Positions 24,414 through 32,588 of a stretch of DNA of 64,000 bases are shown here, one piece after another; position 1 is the stretch's first letter, and each line of letters begins with the position of its first letter. The position numbers were made by a program, and so were the translations under genes. The notes below the pieces were generated by a model that saw only the letters and a list, made by a program, of their open reading frames with translations, searched no databases and was not told where the DNA came from. Source of the stretch: Pseudomonadota bacterium (GTDB lineage Bacteria > Pseudomonadota > Alphaproteobacteria > Rhizobiales > Phreatobacteraceae); the NCBI GenBank assembly GCA_020161695.1, contig JAIUOO010000001.1, positions 372,001 through 436,000 of the forward strand, in the 5' to 3' direction.

Positions 24414-25805
24414 TCAGGCCGCGATCGCGTCGAGGATACGCACCCAGGAGCGGATGCCCTTGTGGAAGCTGGTCAGGTCGTACTTCTCGTTGGGCGAATG
24501 GACGCGGTCGTCCTCGAGGCCGAAGCCGACCAGCAGCGAGTCGAGGCCGAGATCGTCCTTGAATGCGCCGACGATGGGGATCGAGCCGCCCGAACCGATG
24601 GTCACGGCCTTGCGGCCCCATTCGGCGGTGAGGGCCTCGCGCGCCTTGCCGAGCACCGGCATGTCCCACGGCAGGGCGATGGCCGGGCTGCCGCGCGAGC
24701 CGAAGAACTCGGCCCGGCAGTCCACCGGCAGCTGGGCGCGGATATGGGCGCGGAACGCCTCGCGCACCTTGGCCGGGTCCTGCTTGCCGACGAGGCGGAA
24801 GGTCACCTTGGCCCAGGCTTCCGACGGGATGACGGTCTTGGAACCCTCGCCGGTATAGCCGCCCCAGATGCCGTTGATGTCGCAGGTCGGGCGCGAGGAG
24901 ATCATCTCGATCAGCAGCCGACCCTTCTCGCCAATCGGCTGGGACAGGCCGATGGGACCGAGATAGTCCTCGGCCGTGAGATTCAGCGCCTTCCAGTCGG
25001 CGAGGATGTCCGGCGGCAGGTCCTCGACGCCGTCATAGAAGCCGGGAATGGCGATACGCCCGTCGGCGCCGTGGATCGAGGCGATGGCCCTCGCCAGCAT
25101 GTGGATCGGGTTGGCGGCGGCGCCGCCATACATGCCCGAATGCAGGTCGCGATTGGCGGCGACGACCTTGAATTCCTCGACGGCAATGCCGCGCAGGGCC
25201 GTGGTGATGGCCGGCGTCTGCTTGTCCCACATGCCGGTGTCGCAGACGAGCGCGACGTCGGCGGCGAGATCGGCCTTGTTGGCCTTGACGAAGTCGAACA
25301 GGTGCTTCGACCCGCTCTCCTCCTCGCCCTCGATCAGCATGGTGATGCCGATGGGCAGCGAGCCGGTGACCGCCTTCCAGGCCCGGCAGGCCTCGACGAA
25401 GGTCATCACCTGGCCCTTGTCGTCGCAGGCGCCGCGCGCGACGATCCGCTTCGAGCCATCCTCGGCGACGGCGAGACGCGGCTCGAAAGGCGGCGTCTCC
25501 CACAGATTGAGCGGGTCGACCGGCTGGACGTCGTAGTGGCCGTAGAACAGCGCGTGCGGCCCTGCCCCGCCGGCGCTCTTCGCGACAACGGCGGGATGAC
25601 CTCCGGTCGCCCGCGCCTCGGCGGAGAAGCCGAGGCCCTGCAGGTCCCTCACCAGCCAGTCCGCCGCCTCCACGCAATGCGCGGCATAGGCGCTGTCGGT
25701 CGAGACCGAGGGAATGCGCAGCAGCGCGAACAGGCGTTCGAGGCTCTGGTCGAGAGTGCTGTCGACGGCGGCGAGCACCTGCTCGACGGGGCGCGGTGAG
25801 GTCAT
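24414..25805 (-). CDS. M20 family metallopeptidase (dipeptidase)
   Basis: 463 residues from the ATG at 25805. Cytosolic zinc hydrolase. Visible ligands: His and Asp in ALFYGHYDVQPVDP, then Asp in ARGACDDKGQVMTF, the catalytic Glu pair in LIEGEEESGSKH, and a late His-containing region (SFHKGIRSW). The dimerisation domain sits in the middle. Family members cleave dipeptides or N-acyl amino acids; the exact substrate is not clear. The ribosome site is weak (GGATCAG), and a longer in-frame start at 25862 is less likely. Confidence 0.9.
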   Translation of the reverse strand: MTSPRPVEQVLAAVDSTLDQSLERLFALLRIPSVSTDSAYAAHCVEAADWLVRDLQGLGFSAEARATGGHPAVVAKSAGGAGPHALFYGHYDVQPVDPLNLWETPPFEPRLAVAEDGSKRIVARGACDDKGQVMTFVEACRAWKAVTGSLPIGITMLIEGEEESGSKHLFDFVKANKADLAADVALVCDTGMWDKQTPAITTALRGIAVEEFKVVAANRDLHSGMYGGAAANPIHMLARAIASIHGADGRIAIPGFYDGVEDLPPDILADWKALNLTAEDYLGPIGLSQPIGEKGRLLIEMISSRPTCDINGIWGGYTGEGSKTVIPSEAWAKVTFRLVGKQDPAKVREAFRAHIRAQLPVDCRAEFFGSRGSPAIALPWDMPVLGKAREALTAEWGRKAVTIGSGGSIPIVGAFKDDLGLDSLLVGFGLEDDRVHSPNEKYDLTSFHKGIRSWVRILDAIAA

Positions 25806-25899
25806 GGCTGCTGATCCGATTGCTGGAGCGCTGGACGCTAGCAATCCTTCCGCTCTTTGCAACCGCGCGGGCGCCGGTCAGCCGCCCGGCGCAGGCAGG

Positions 25900-26343
25900 T
25901 CAGACCGCCGGCTCCACGGCCTTGGCGCGGCCGAGACGGCGCACGCGCTGCATCAGCGCGCCAACCCGGCGATAGATCAGCCGGGGGCCGGAATCGGCGG
26001 CCATCACGGCCGCAAAGCCCGCAGCGGTCGCCGCCCGCGCGCCGGCCCGCGACATGCTGGACAGGAGCAGCAGGCAGGGAATGCCGGCCTTGACCGCCTC
26101 GGCCGGCGGCCTGACCACCGCCTCCGCCTCGCCGGCGAGATCGGGCGGCAGATGCCTGTCCGCGAGGACGATCACATCGACCTTGTTGTCGGAGATATGC
26201 AGGGACAGTTCGGCAATGCTGGTGACGCCGAAGACGTGCGGCAGCCCGAGACGCTTCAGGCCGGCAGCGGCCTCCTCGGCCTCAGCACCATCCAGACGCA
26301 GGACGACCACCCGCGCCGTCTGTATCTGCTTAACGCCCGCCAT
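25900..26343 (-). CDS. Receiver-like (CheY-type) protein, degenerate
   Basis: 147 residues resembling a single response-regulator receiver domain: beta strand ARVVVLRLDGAEAEEAAAGL, a phosphoacceptor-like Asp62 in VDVIVLADRHLPPDL, then GIPCLLLLSSMSRAGARAAT where Ser/Thr and Lys positions of the fold would lie. The usual pair of acidic residues after strand 1 is reduced to one Asp, and the conserved Lys is not evident, so phosphorylation is doubtful. No output domain. It stands alone between the M20 peptidase and the HerA-like ATPase. The call rests on fold pattern only. Confidence 0.6.
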   Translation of the reverse strand: MAGVKQIQTARVVVLRLDGAEAEEAAAGLKRLGLPHVFGVTSIAELSLHISDNKVDVIVLADRHLPPDLAGEAEAVVRPPAEAVKAGIPCLLLLSSMSRAGARAATAAGFAAVMAADSGPRLIYRRVGALMQRVRRLGRAKAVEPAV

Positions 26344-26514
26344 GCTTCATTCCCGATGCCTGCGGGACCGCACGATGCAGCATTCGCGGAACGGATACAA
26401 TATACCCCGTTACCGGTGAACGACCACAGGCCCCGGGGGTGGCTCAATACCTGCCGGGCGTTTCGGAGCCTCTACCATTTTCCCTTCAATTGAACGGATT
26501 TGGCGCTTTTTTGC

Positions 26515-28038
26515 TCACCGCCTGGTAAAGCCGCCGAGCACGCCGCGCATGATGGCGCGTCCGATCTGGGTACCGACGGAACGGGCGAGCGAGCTGCCGG
26601 CATTGCGGATGATCACTTCCGTGGTCGTCATGGTCGTGCGGCCGCGCCCCTTGCCGCCCGGCGCCGGTCCGCCGCCGCCGAGGATCGAGCCGAGCAGGCC
26701 GCCGAGGCCGCCGCTGTCGGCCTGCTGGCTCTGCTGCTCCGCCTGAACCTTCTCCTGCGCGCGCTTCTGGAGAATCTCGTAGGCCGATTCCGAATCGACC
26801 GTCTCGTCGTATTTGCCCTTGAACGGGCTCTTCGCGAGGATCTGCCGCCGCTCCTGCTCGCTCACCGGGCCGATCCGGGCGAAGGGCGGGCAGACCAGCG
26901 TCCGCTGCACCATCGAGGGCACGCCATTGCCCTCGAGGGTGGAGACCAGCGCCTCGCCCTTGCCGAGCTGGGTGATGACCTCCTCGGTGTTGAGCTGCGG
27001 GTTCTGGCGGAAGGTGGTGGCCGCCGCCTTGACCGCGCGCTGGTCGCGCGGCGTGAAGGCGCGCAGCGCGTGCTGCACGCGGTTGCCGAGCTGGGCGAGG
27101 ACGGTCTCGGGCACGTCGAGCGGGTTCTGCGTGACGAAATAGACGCCGACGCCCTTCGAGCGGATGAGCCGGACGACCTGCTCGATCTTCTCGACCAGCG
27201 CCTTCGGCGCGTCCTTGAACAGGAGATGCGCCTCGTCGAAGAAGAAGACCAGCTTCGGCTTGTCGACATCGCCGACCTCGGGCAGTTCCTCGAACAGTTC
27301 CGAGAGCAGCCAGAGCAGGAAGGTGGCATAGAGCTGCGGGCTCGCCATCAGCTTGTCGGCGGCGAGCAGGTTGATCGTGCCGCGCCCTTCGCGGTCGGTC
27401 TTCATCAGGTCCTTCAGCTCCAGCGCGGGCTCGCCGAAGAACATGGAGCCGCCCTGATTCTCCAGCGTCAGGAGCTGGCGCTGGATGGCGCCGACCGAGG
27501 CCGGCGAGACATTGCCGTAGGCCGCGCGAAGCTCGTTCTGCAGTTCCTTGTTCGAGCCGAGTTCCTGCAGCATGGCGCGCAGGTCCTTCAGGTCGAGCAG
27601 CGCGAGGCCGTTCTTGTCGGCGTAGTGGAACAGGATGTTGATGACGCCTTCCTGCGTCTCGTTCAGGTCCATCAGGCGCGACAGCAGCAGCGGCCCCATC
27701 TCGGAGACGGTGGCGCGGATCGGGTGGCCCTGCTCGCCGAACAGGTCCCAGAAAACCACCGGAAACTGGTCGGGCTGCCATTGCAGGTCGACCGCCTTGG
27801 CGCGTTCGAGGATGAAGGGCTTTTCCTCGCCCATGGCGGCGACGCCGGAGAGGTCACCCTTGATGTCGGCGGCGAAGACCGGCACGCCGGCATTCGAGAA
27901 GCCCTCGGCGAGAACCTGCAGCGACACCGTCTTGCCTGTGCCGGTGGCGCCGGTGATCAGGCCGTGGCGGTTGCCGAATTTCAGCGCCAGCCATTCCTGC
28001 TTGGTGCTCTTGCCGATGAGAAGGTCGCCGTCGGCCAT
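26515..28038 (-). CDS. HerA-like helicase/ATPase, DUF853 (YjgR type)
   Basis: 507 residues from the ATG at 28038 (GGGACGG upstream). Walker A GATGTGKT at residues 30-37, Walker B KLVFFFDEAHLLFKD, and an arginine-finger region (VQRTLVCPPFARIGPV). The C-terminus has a Gly-rich stretch (GGLGGLLGSILGGGGPAPGG) and a basic tail. This is the DUF853 branch of the HerA/FtsK superfamily. Bona fide HerA works with NurA in end resection, but no NurA or other defence gene is nearby, so a housekeeping role is likelier. Function otherwise unknown. Confidence 0.9.
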   Translation of the reverse strand: MADGDLLIGKSTKQEWLALKFGNRHGLITGATGTGKTVSLQVLAEGFSNAGVPVFAADIKGDLSGVAAMGEEKPFILERAKAVDLQWQPDQFPVVFWDLFGEQGHPIRATVSEMGPLLLSRLMDLNETQEGVINILFHYADKNGLALLDLKDLRAMLQELGSNKELQNELRAAYGNVSPASVGAIQRQLLTLENQGGSMFFGEPALELKDLMKTDREGRGTINLLAADKLMASPQLYATFLLWLLSELFEELPEVGDVDKPKLVFFFDEAHLLFKDAPKALVEKIEQVVRLIRSKGVGVYFVTQNPLDVPETVLAQLGNRVQHALRAFTPRDQRAVKAAATTFRQNPQLNTEEVITQLGKGEALVSTLEGNGVPSMVQRTLVCPPFARIGPVSEQERRQILAKSPFKGKYDETVDSESAYEILQKRAQEKVQAEQQSQQADSGGLGGLLGSILGGGGPAPGGKGRGRTTMTTTEVIIRNAGSSLARSVGTQIGRAIMRGVLGGFTRR

Positions 28039-28184
28039 GATCCGTCCCTGCGCTGATCTGCTGCGGTGCAAGGTTGTAGCAACCCGGCGCGCCGCCGCAA
28101 AGCCGAGCGGGCAGTTGACGCCGATCAAGGCGGCGGGCCACGCGCAGCGGCAGTCTCCCGCGCGAATACTCGGGGAGACCGCCC

Positions 28185-28310
28185 ATGACCGCCGACCTCT
28201 ATCTCGCCCTCGTCCTGTTCGTCTTCGTCGCGTTCGGTTCGGTTCTGGCCTGGGTCGACTTCTCCGGGCGCCACCTGCGCCCGAAGCCCGGCCTGCCGAA
28301 GAAGGACTGA
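28185..28310 (+). CDS. Very small single-pass membrane protein (41 residues)
   Basis: 41 residues, MTADLYLALVLFVFVAFGSV then LAWVDFSGRHLRPKPGLPKK and D. One clear membrane helix with a basic, Pro-rich cytoplasmic end. CGGGGAGA lies six to nine bases before the ATG and the frame fills the gap between divergent and convergent neighbours. No family is recognised; hydrophobic pattern plus ribosome site make it a credible gene. Confidence 0.7.
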   Translation: MTADLYLALVLFVFVAFGSVLAWVDFSGRHLRPKPGLPKKD

Positions 28311-28369
28311 ACCGTCGCGGGCGCCAGAGCAGTTCAGCTTTTCTTCAAATCGCCGAACCGCTCCAGGTT

Positions 28370-28425
28370 GTTATTTAGTCGCATTTTCTTCACGCGAACC
28401 GGTATCCACTTCGCTCGAAAATGCT
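28370..28425. repeat. Palindromic intergenic repeat R2 (copy 1)
   Basis: Arms GCATTTTC (28381-28388) and GAAAATGC (28417-28424) enclose CGCGAACCGGTATCCACTTC. This matches the short palindrome common in rhizobial genomes (GAGCATTTTC...GAAGTGGATACCGGTTCGCG). It abuts the amidase stop codon. Confidence 0.8.
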
Positions 28426-29850
28426 CTATTCGCGCGCCCACAATTCCTTCACCACGATGCCCGCCTTCTTCTCGATGGCGGCGGCGGCGTCGAGACAGAC
28501 ATCCTCGCGATAGCGCGAGGCGACGATCTGCACGCCCACCGGATTGCCCTTGACCAGCCCGACGGGCACGACCGCCGCGGGCAGGCCGAGCAGGTTCATC
28601 ACCGACATGAAGCGCACGTCGTTCCAGAACAGCTCCTTCACGCGTGCGTCGCCCTTCAGGTCCTCGTTGGTCGGCGGCGTCGGATTGACCGAGAGCGGCG
28701 TCAGCAGGACCGGATAATCCTCCAGGAAGGCCAGCCAGTTGCGCAGCACGCGCGAGCGCAGCGCGATCGCCTTCATGTAGGCCTCGCCGTCCAGCATGGT
28801 CGCCATCTTCAGGAAGCCCTCGACCGTCTGCACGAAGTCCTTGCCGCCGGTCTGGCGCATGACCTTCTCCTGCAGCACGTGCAGCTCGGTCATGATCAGG
28901 TCGCACCAGAGCTTCCAGGTGCCGTCGAGATCCGGCACCTCGGCCTCGCGCACGTCATAGCCGGCATCGGCGAGATGATCGGCCGCCTTGCGGACCAGCG
29001 AGATCACCTGCCGGTCCACCTTCATGTCCTTCGGGATCTTGGCGACCGCGACCTTGATCGGGCCCTTCAGCTTGGGGCCGTTGAGCGGCGCGGGCACCCA
29101 CCAGGGATCGCGCATGTCGCGCTGGGACATGACCTCAAGGCCCAGCCGGACGTCGGCGACGGAGCGCGCCAGCGGTCCCTGCGAGGACATGAACTGCGCC
29201 ATCAGGCCGCGCTCCTCGCCCTTCAGCATGGACGGGTTGAAGGCGGGGATGCGCCCGAGCGTCGGCTTGATGGTGGCGACGCCGTTGCAATAGGCCGGCC
29301 AGCGCAGCGAGCCGCCGATATCGTTGCCGTGGGCGATGCAGCCGATGCCGGCGGCCACCGCCGAGCCCGCACCGCCCGACGAGCCGCCGCAGGTGATGCC
29401 GTCGTCCCAGGGGTTCAGCGTCAGCCCGTGCAGCGGGTTGTCGGTGAAGGCGCGCATCGAGAATTCGGGCGTGTTGGTGAGGCCGACGATCACCGCGCCG
29501 GCCTTCTTCAGGTTCGCGGTCACCGGCGAATCACCCGGGGCGATATTGTCCTTGAAGGCGACCACGCCGTTGGAGTTCGCCTGGCCCTCGACGTCGAGGT
29601 TGATCTTGATGGTCACGGGAACGCCGTGCAGCGGCCCGACGTCCTGGCCCTTGGCCAGTGCCTTGTCGGCGGCCTTCGCGGCCTTGATCGCGTCCTTCGA
29701 CAGGTCGACCACGACGGCATTGAGCTTCGGATTCACCGCCTTCATCCGGTCGATATGGACCCTGGTCACTTCCTCGGACGAGACCTTGCCCTTGCGGATC
29801 GCCTTGGCCGTCTCGATTGCGGACCACTGCCAGATCGGTGATTTCGCCAC
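28426..29850 (-). CDS. Amidase (amidase signature family)
   Basis: 474 residues. Hydrolyses an amide bond with the Ser-cisSer-Lys triad: Lys82 in VTIKINLDVEGQANSNG, Ser157/Ser158 in CGGSSGGAGSAVAAG, and nucleophile Ser181 in GNDIGGSLRWPAYCNG. Start is the GTG at 29850 with AGGGGA six bases upstream; the frame runs on upstream but into intergenic repeat sequence. The substrate is unknown; similar enzymes act on aryl or short aliphatic amides, indoleacetamide included. No nearby gene suggests a pathway. Confidence 0.9.
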   Translation of the reverse strand: MAKSPIWQWSAIETAKAIRKGKVSSEEVTRVHIDRMKAVNPKLNAVVVDLSKDAIKAAKAADKALAKGQDVGPLHGVPVTIKINLDVEGQANSNGVVAFKDNIAPGDSPVTANLKKAGAVIVGLTNTPEFSMRAFTDNPLHGLTLNPWDDGITCGGSSGGAGSAVAAGIGCIAHGNDIGGSLRWPAYCNGVATIKPTLGRIPAFNPSMLKGEERGLMAQFMSSQGPLARSVADVRLGLEVMSQRDMRDPWWVPAPLNGPKLKGPIKVAVAKIPKDMKVDRQVISLVRKAADHLADAGYDVREAEVPDLDGTWKLWCDLIMTELHVLQEKVMRQTGGKDFVQTVEGFLKMATMLDGEAYMKAIALRSRVLRNWLAFLEDYPVLLTPLSVNPTPPTNEDLKGDARVKELFWNDVRFMSVMNLLGLPAAVVPVGLVKGNPVGVQIVASRYREDVCLDAAAAIEKKAGIVVKELWARE

Positions 29851-29942
29851 GTCGTATTCCCCTAGCTGTTGAGGGGGCGGATGGTGAGTGGCGAATGGCC
29901 AAGAGGAAAGAGGGGTTAGCGGAGAGTGGCCATGCATCTGCC

Positions 29943-29993
29943 TGTCATCCCGGCCGAGCGCAGCGAGGGGAAAGGGGGTCCAGGGTTGTAGAA
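29943..29993 (+). repeat. Dispersed repeat R3, direct copy
   Basis: Begins TGTCATCCCGGCCGAGCGCA and continues through GCGAGGGG and GGGGTCCAGGG to GTTGTAGAAG. The motif CATCCCGG..GAGCG-AGCGAGGG is a common alphaproteobacterial intergenic repeat. Confidence 0.75.
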
Positions 29994-30088
29994 GGGAAGC
30001 GATGAGTTGCCTTGGCCTGCCCGACGCGCGCCGATCCGCGGTTTCCGCCAGACGCCACCGCATGTGCTGGCCACAGCGTTTCGCCAAA

Positions 30089-30135
30089 CCTCTGGATCCC
30101 CTTCCCTCGCCGCGTTGCGGCTCGCCAGGGATGAT
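30089..30135 (-). repeat. Dispersed repeat R3, inverted copy
   Basis: Reads on the reverse strand CATCCCTGGCGAGCCGCAAC, then GCGAGGGAAGGGGATCCAGAGG, so it faces the copy at 29943. Confidence 0.75.
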
Positions 30136-30161
30136 AGGTCGCCGATATGGCGAGCGATATT

Positions 30162-31145
30162 CTACAACCCCAGCACGCCCGCGATCTCCTCGACCGCCAC
30201 CATCGGCGCGACGCGGCCCGCCGCCACGTCCGCCTCTAGCGCCGGCAGGCGCGCCTTGAGCGCGGGATCGCGCTTCAGCCGCTCGGCGACGCGCTCCTGC
30301 AGCATGGTCCACATCCATTTGACGCCCTGCGCGCGGCGCTTCGCCGCGAAGTCGCCGGAGGCCTCCGTCTTGGTGCGGAAGGCGCCGATCTGTTCCCAGA
30401 GTTTGTCCAGCCCCTGATTGGCGAGCCCCGAGATCATCAGCACCGGCGGCGACCAGACCAGAGACTTCGGCGCCATGATGTGCAGCGCCGCGCGATATTC
30501 GGCCACAGCCGCCTTGGCGCGCACCGCGCCGTCGCCATCGGCCTTGTTGACCGCGATGATGTCGGCGAGTTCGAGAATGCCCTTCTTGATGCCCTGCAGC
30601 TCGTCACCGGCGCCGGGCAGCATCAGCACCAGGAACAGGTCGGTCATGTCGGCGACCGCCGTCTCGGACTGGCCGACGCCGACCGTCTCGACGAGGATCA
30701 CGTCGAAGCCCGCCGCCTCGCAGAGCAGCATCGTCTCGCGCGTCTTGGCCGCGACGCCGCCGAGCGTGCCGGACGAGGGCGAGGGCCGCACATAGGCGCT
30801 GTCATCGTTGACGAGGCGGGCCATGCGCGTCTTGTCGCCGAGGATCGAGCCACCGGTGCGCGAGGACGAGGGATCGACCGCCAGAACCGCGACCCGGTGG
30901 CCGGCCGCCGTCAGGTTCGAGCCGAACGTGTCGATGGTGGTGGACTTGCCCGCGCCGGGAACGCCGGTAATGCCGATGCGGATGGCCTTGCCGGTTTCCG
31001 GCAGCAGCTTCTGGACGAGGGCGCGCGCCACCGCCTGATGCTCGGGCTTGGTGGATTCGACCAGCGTGATCGCCCGCGCCAGCACGGAACGGTCGCCGGC
31101 GCGGATCGCCTCGGCCAGCCTGTCGGGATCGGGAGGGGAGCGCAT
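30162..31145 (-). CDS. meaB: Methylmalonyl-CoA mutase-associated GTPase MeaB
   Basis: 327 residues. G3E-type P-loop GTPase that protects and reloads the B12 cofactor of methylmalonyl-CoA mutase. Walker A GVPGAGKST at 61-69, then DPSSSRTGGSILGDKTRM, DVILVETVGVGQSE and the guanine-specificity motif NKAD. The C-terminal WMWTMLQERVAERLKRDPA is the family dimerisation arm. Start is the ATG at 31145; the frame continues upstream without a better ribosome site. The mutase subunits are encoded about 5 kb to the right on the same strand but not in the same operon. The last codons and stop lie in the GGGTTGTAGAA motif shared with repeat R3. Confidence 0.93.
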   Translation of the reverse strand: MRSPPDPDRLAEAIRAGDRSVLARAITLVESTKPEHQAVARALVQKLLPETGKAIRIGITGVPGAGKSTTIDTFGSNLTAAGHRVAVLAVDPSSSRTGGSILGDKTRMARLVNDDSAYVRPSPSSGTLGGVAAKTRETMLLCEAAGFDVILVETVGVGQSETAVADMTDLFLVLMLPGAGDELQGIKKGILELADIIAVNKADGDGAVRAKAAVAEYRAALHIMAPKSLVWSPPVLMISGLANQGLDKLWEQIGAFRTKTEASGDFAAKRRAQGVKWMWTMLQERVAERLKRDPALKARLPALEADVAAGRVAPMVAVEEIAGVLGL

Positions 31146-31355
31146 GCCCTGCGTGGTATCAAAGCCACAGCCGCGAGGCGAGCGATTCGGCGGGGCCACC
31201 GGCCCACGAGCCAGCCGCCTTGCCGCCCCATTCTGGCCATGGCCCGACTTTACGCCGCAGGGACGGTCCGGCGGATATCGGCGCGGCCGTTCATCTTTCG
31301 GTAACCCGCGCCGGGCCTTTTCGCCGGGCGTTCCCAAATTCGCCCGTCGAGACCC

Positions 31356-32588
31356 ATGCCCCAGCCGTCGACCCTCACCGTCGCCGTCTTCCGCCGATCC
31401 GTTCGCGTGATTGCAACGGGCGTCGCCGCGCTGGCGCTCGGCGGCTGCCTCGGGCCGAGCCTGTCGGGGATCACCGGCTCCGTCGCCTCGCTGGGCACGC
31501 CCGCCGGCACGCCGCAGGTGGTCAATGTCTATGTCGCCTCGACGCGGCCGGCCTTCCAGGGCGACCGGCTCGGCGCGCCCTCGGCGGAGCGCGCCCGCTT
31601 CTACCGGCAGGTCGTCTCCATGCCGCCCGGCCGCGCCGCCGGCTCGATCCCGCGCCCACAGATCGGCAGCGAGAATCCACGCCGCCATGCCGTGCTGACC
31701 GACCGGACGGCGCTGCCGCAGGCGGCATTCCGCGAGCAGGTCGCCGAGGCCGTGGCATCGCAGCCGGCCGACCGGCGCGACGTGCTGGTCTATGTCCACG
31801 GCTTCAACACCGACTATGACGAGGCCGCCTTCCGCCTCGTGCAGGTGGCCTCCGACGCCGGCTTTCGCGGCACGCACGTCCTGTTCACCTGGCCGAGCTA
31901 CCGGCGCGTCCTCGCCTATTCCGGCGACCGGGAAGTGGCCACCGCCTCGCGCGACGCGCTGGAAAAGCTCCTGACCGATCTCGGCCGGACGCCCGGCGTC
32001 GGCCGCATCCACGTCATCGCCCATTCCATGGGCGCGTTCCTGACCATGGAGGGTCTCAGGCAGGCTGCCATTGCCGGCCGGGGCGAACTCGACGGCCGTC
32101 TCGGCGAGGTGATCCTCGCCGCGCCCGATCTCGACGTGGAAGTGTTCCGCCAGCAGGTGGCGCGCGTCTCGCGCCCGTCGCGCATCTCGCTGTTCGTGCA
32201 GGCCGACGACCGGGCGCTGGCGGCGTCCTCCACCGTCGCCTGGGACCGCCAGCGGCTCGGCTCGCTCGACGTGCGCAACGCCCAGCATCGCGAGATCATC
32301 TCGACGCTCGGCGTGCGGGTCTTCACCATGCAGTCGGGCGGCTGGACCGACCTCGTCCGCCACGGCACCTTCGCCGAGGCGCCCGAGATCGTCCGGTTGA
32401 TCGGCGGCAAGATCGGCCAGCCGCCGGTGATCGAGGATTCGCTGCCCGGCGCCCCGGCGGAGGCCCCCGCCCTGCCCGCCGAACTGCGTCCGCCGCACGA
32501 GCAGTCGCCGATGGCCGGCCAGCCCGACAGCGCCCGGGCGGTGACGTCAGAGGCGCTGCCGCAACCGGCGGCAGCCGCCCCGGAGTGA
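31356..32588 (+). CDS. Lipoprotein alpha/beta hydrolase (DUF900 family)
   Basis: 410 residues. A lipoprotein-type signal (RVIATGVAALALGGC, Cys31) puts it on a periplasmic membrane face. The DUF900 hydrolase core follows: VLVYVHGFNTDYDEAAFRLV, VLFTWPSYRRVLAY and the nucleophile elbow VIAHSMGAFLTMEGL. The last 50 residues are Pro/Ala-rich. An esterase or lipase activity is likely but the substrate is unknown. It ends exactly where the convergent tctA gene ends, with no spacer. Confidence 0.88.
   Translation: MPQPSTLTVAVFRRSVRVIATGVAALALGGCLGPSLSGITGSVASLGTPAGTPQVVNVYVASTRPAFQGDRLGAPSAERARFYRQVVSMPPGRAAGSIPRPQIGSENPRRHAVLTDRTALPQAAFREQVAEAVASQPADRRDVLVYVHGFNTDYDEAAFRLVQVASDAGFRGTHVLFTWPSYRRVLAYSGDREVATASRDALEKLLTDLGRTPGVGRIHVIAHSMGAFLTMEGLRQAAIAGRGELDGRLGEVILAAPDLDVEVFRQQVARVSRPSRISLFVQADDRALAASSTVAWDRQRLGSLDVRNAQHREIISTLGVRVFTMQSGGWTDLVRHGTFAEAPEIVRLIGGKIGQPPVIEDSLPGAPAEAPALPAELRPPHEQSPMAGQPDSARAVTSEALPQPAAAAPE

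Larger units (their letters stand above)
29851..30161. other. Gene-free segment of about 310 bases holding the R3 repeat pair
   Basis: Between amidase and meaB, both on the reverse strand. It is mainly repeat R3 in two opposite copies (29943-29993 and 30089-30135) with GTTGTAGAA and TTCTACAAC outside them. The rest is unremarkable; the amidase promoter probably lies near 29860-29940. Confidence 0.6.

Noticed and set aside
26515..28038. HerA-like ATPase as part of an antiviral or DNA-end-processing system
   Set aside because: No NurA, Sir2, nuclease or other defence gene is adjacent, and the DUF853 branch is commonly chromosomal housekeeping.
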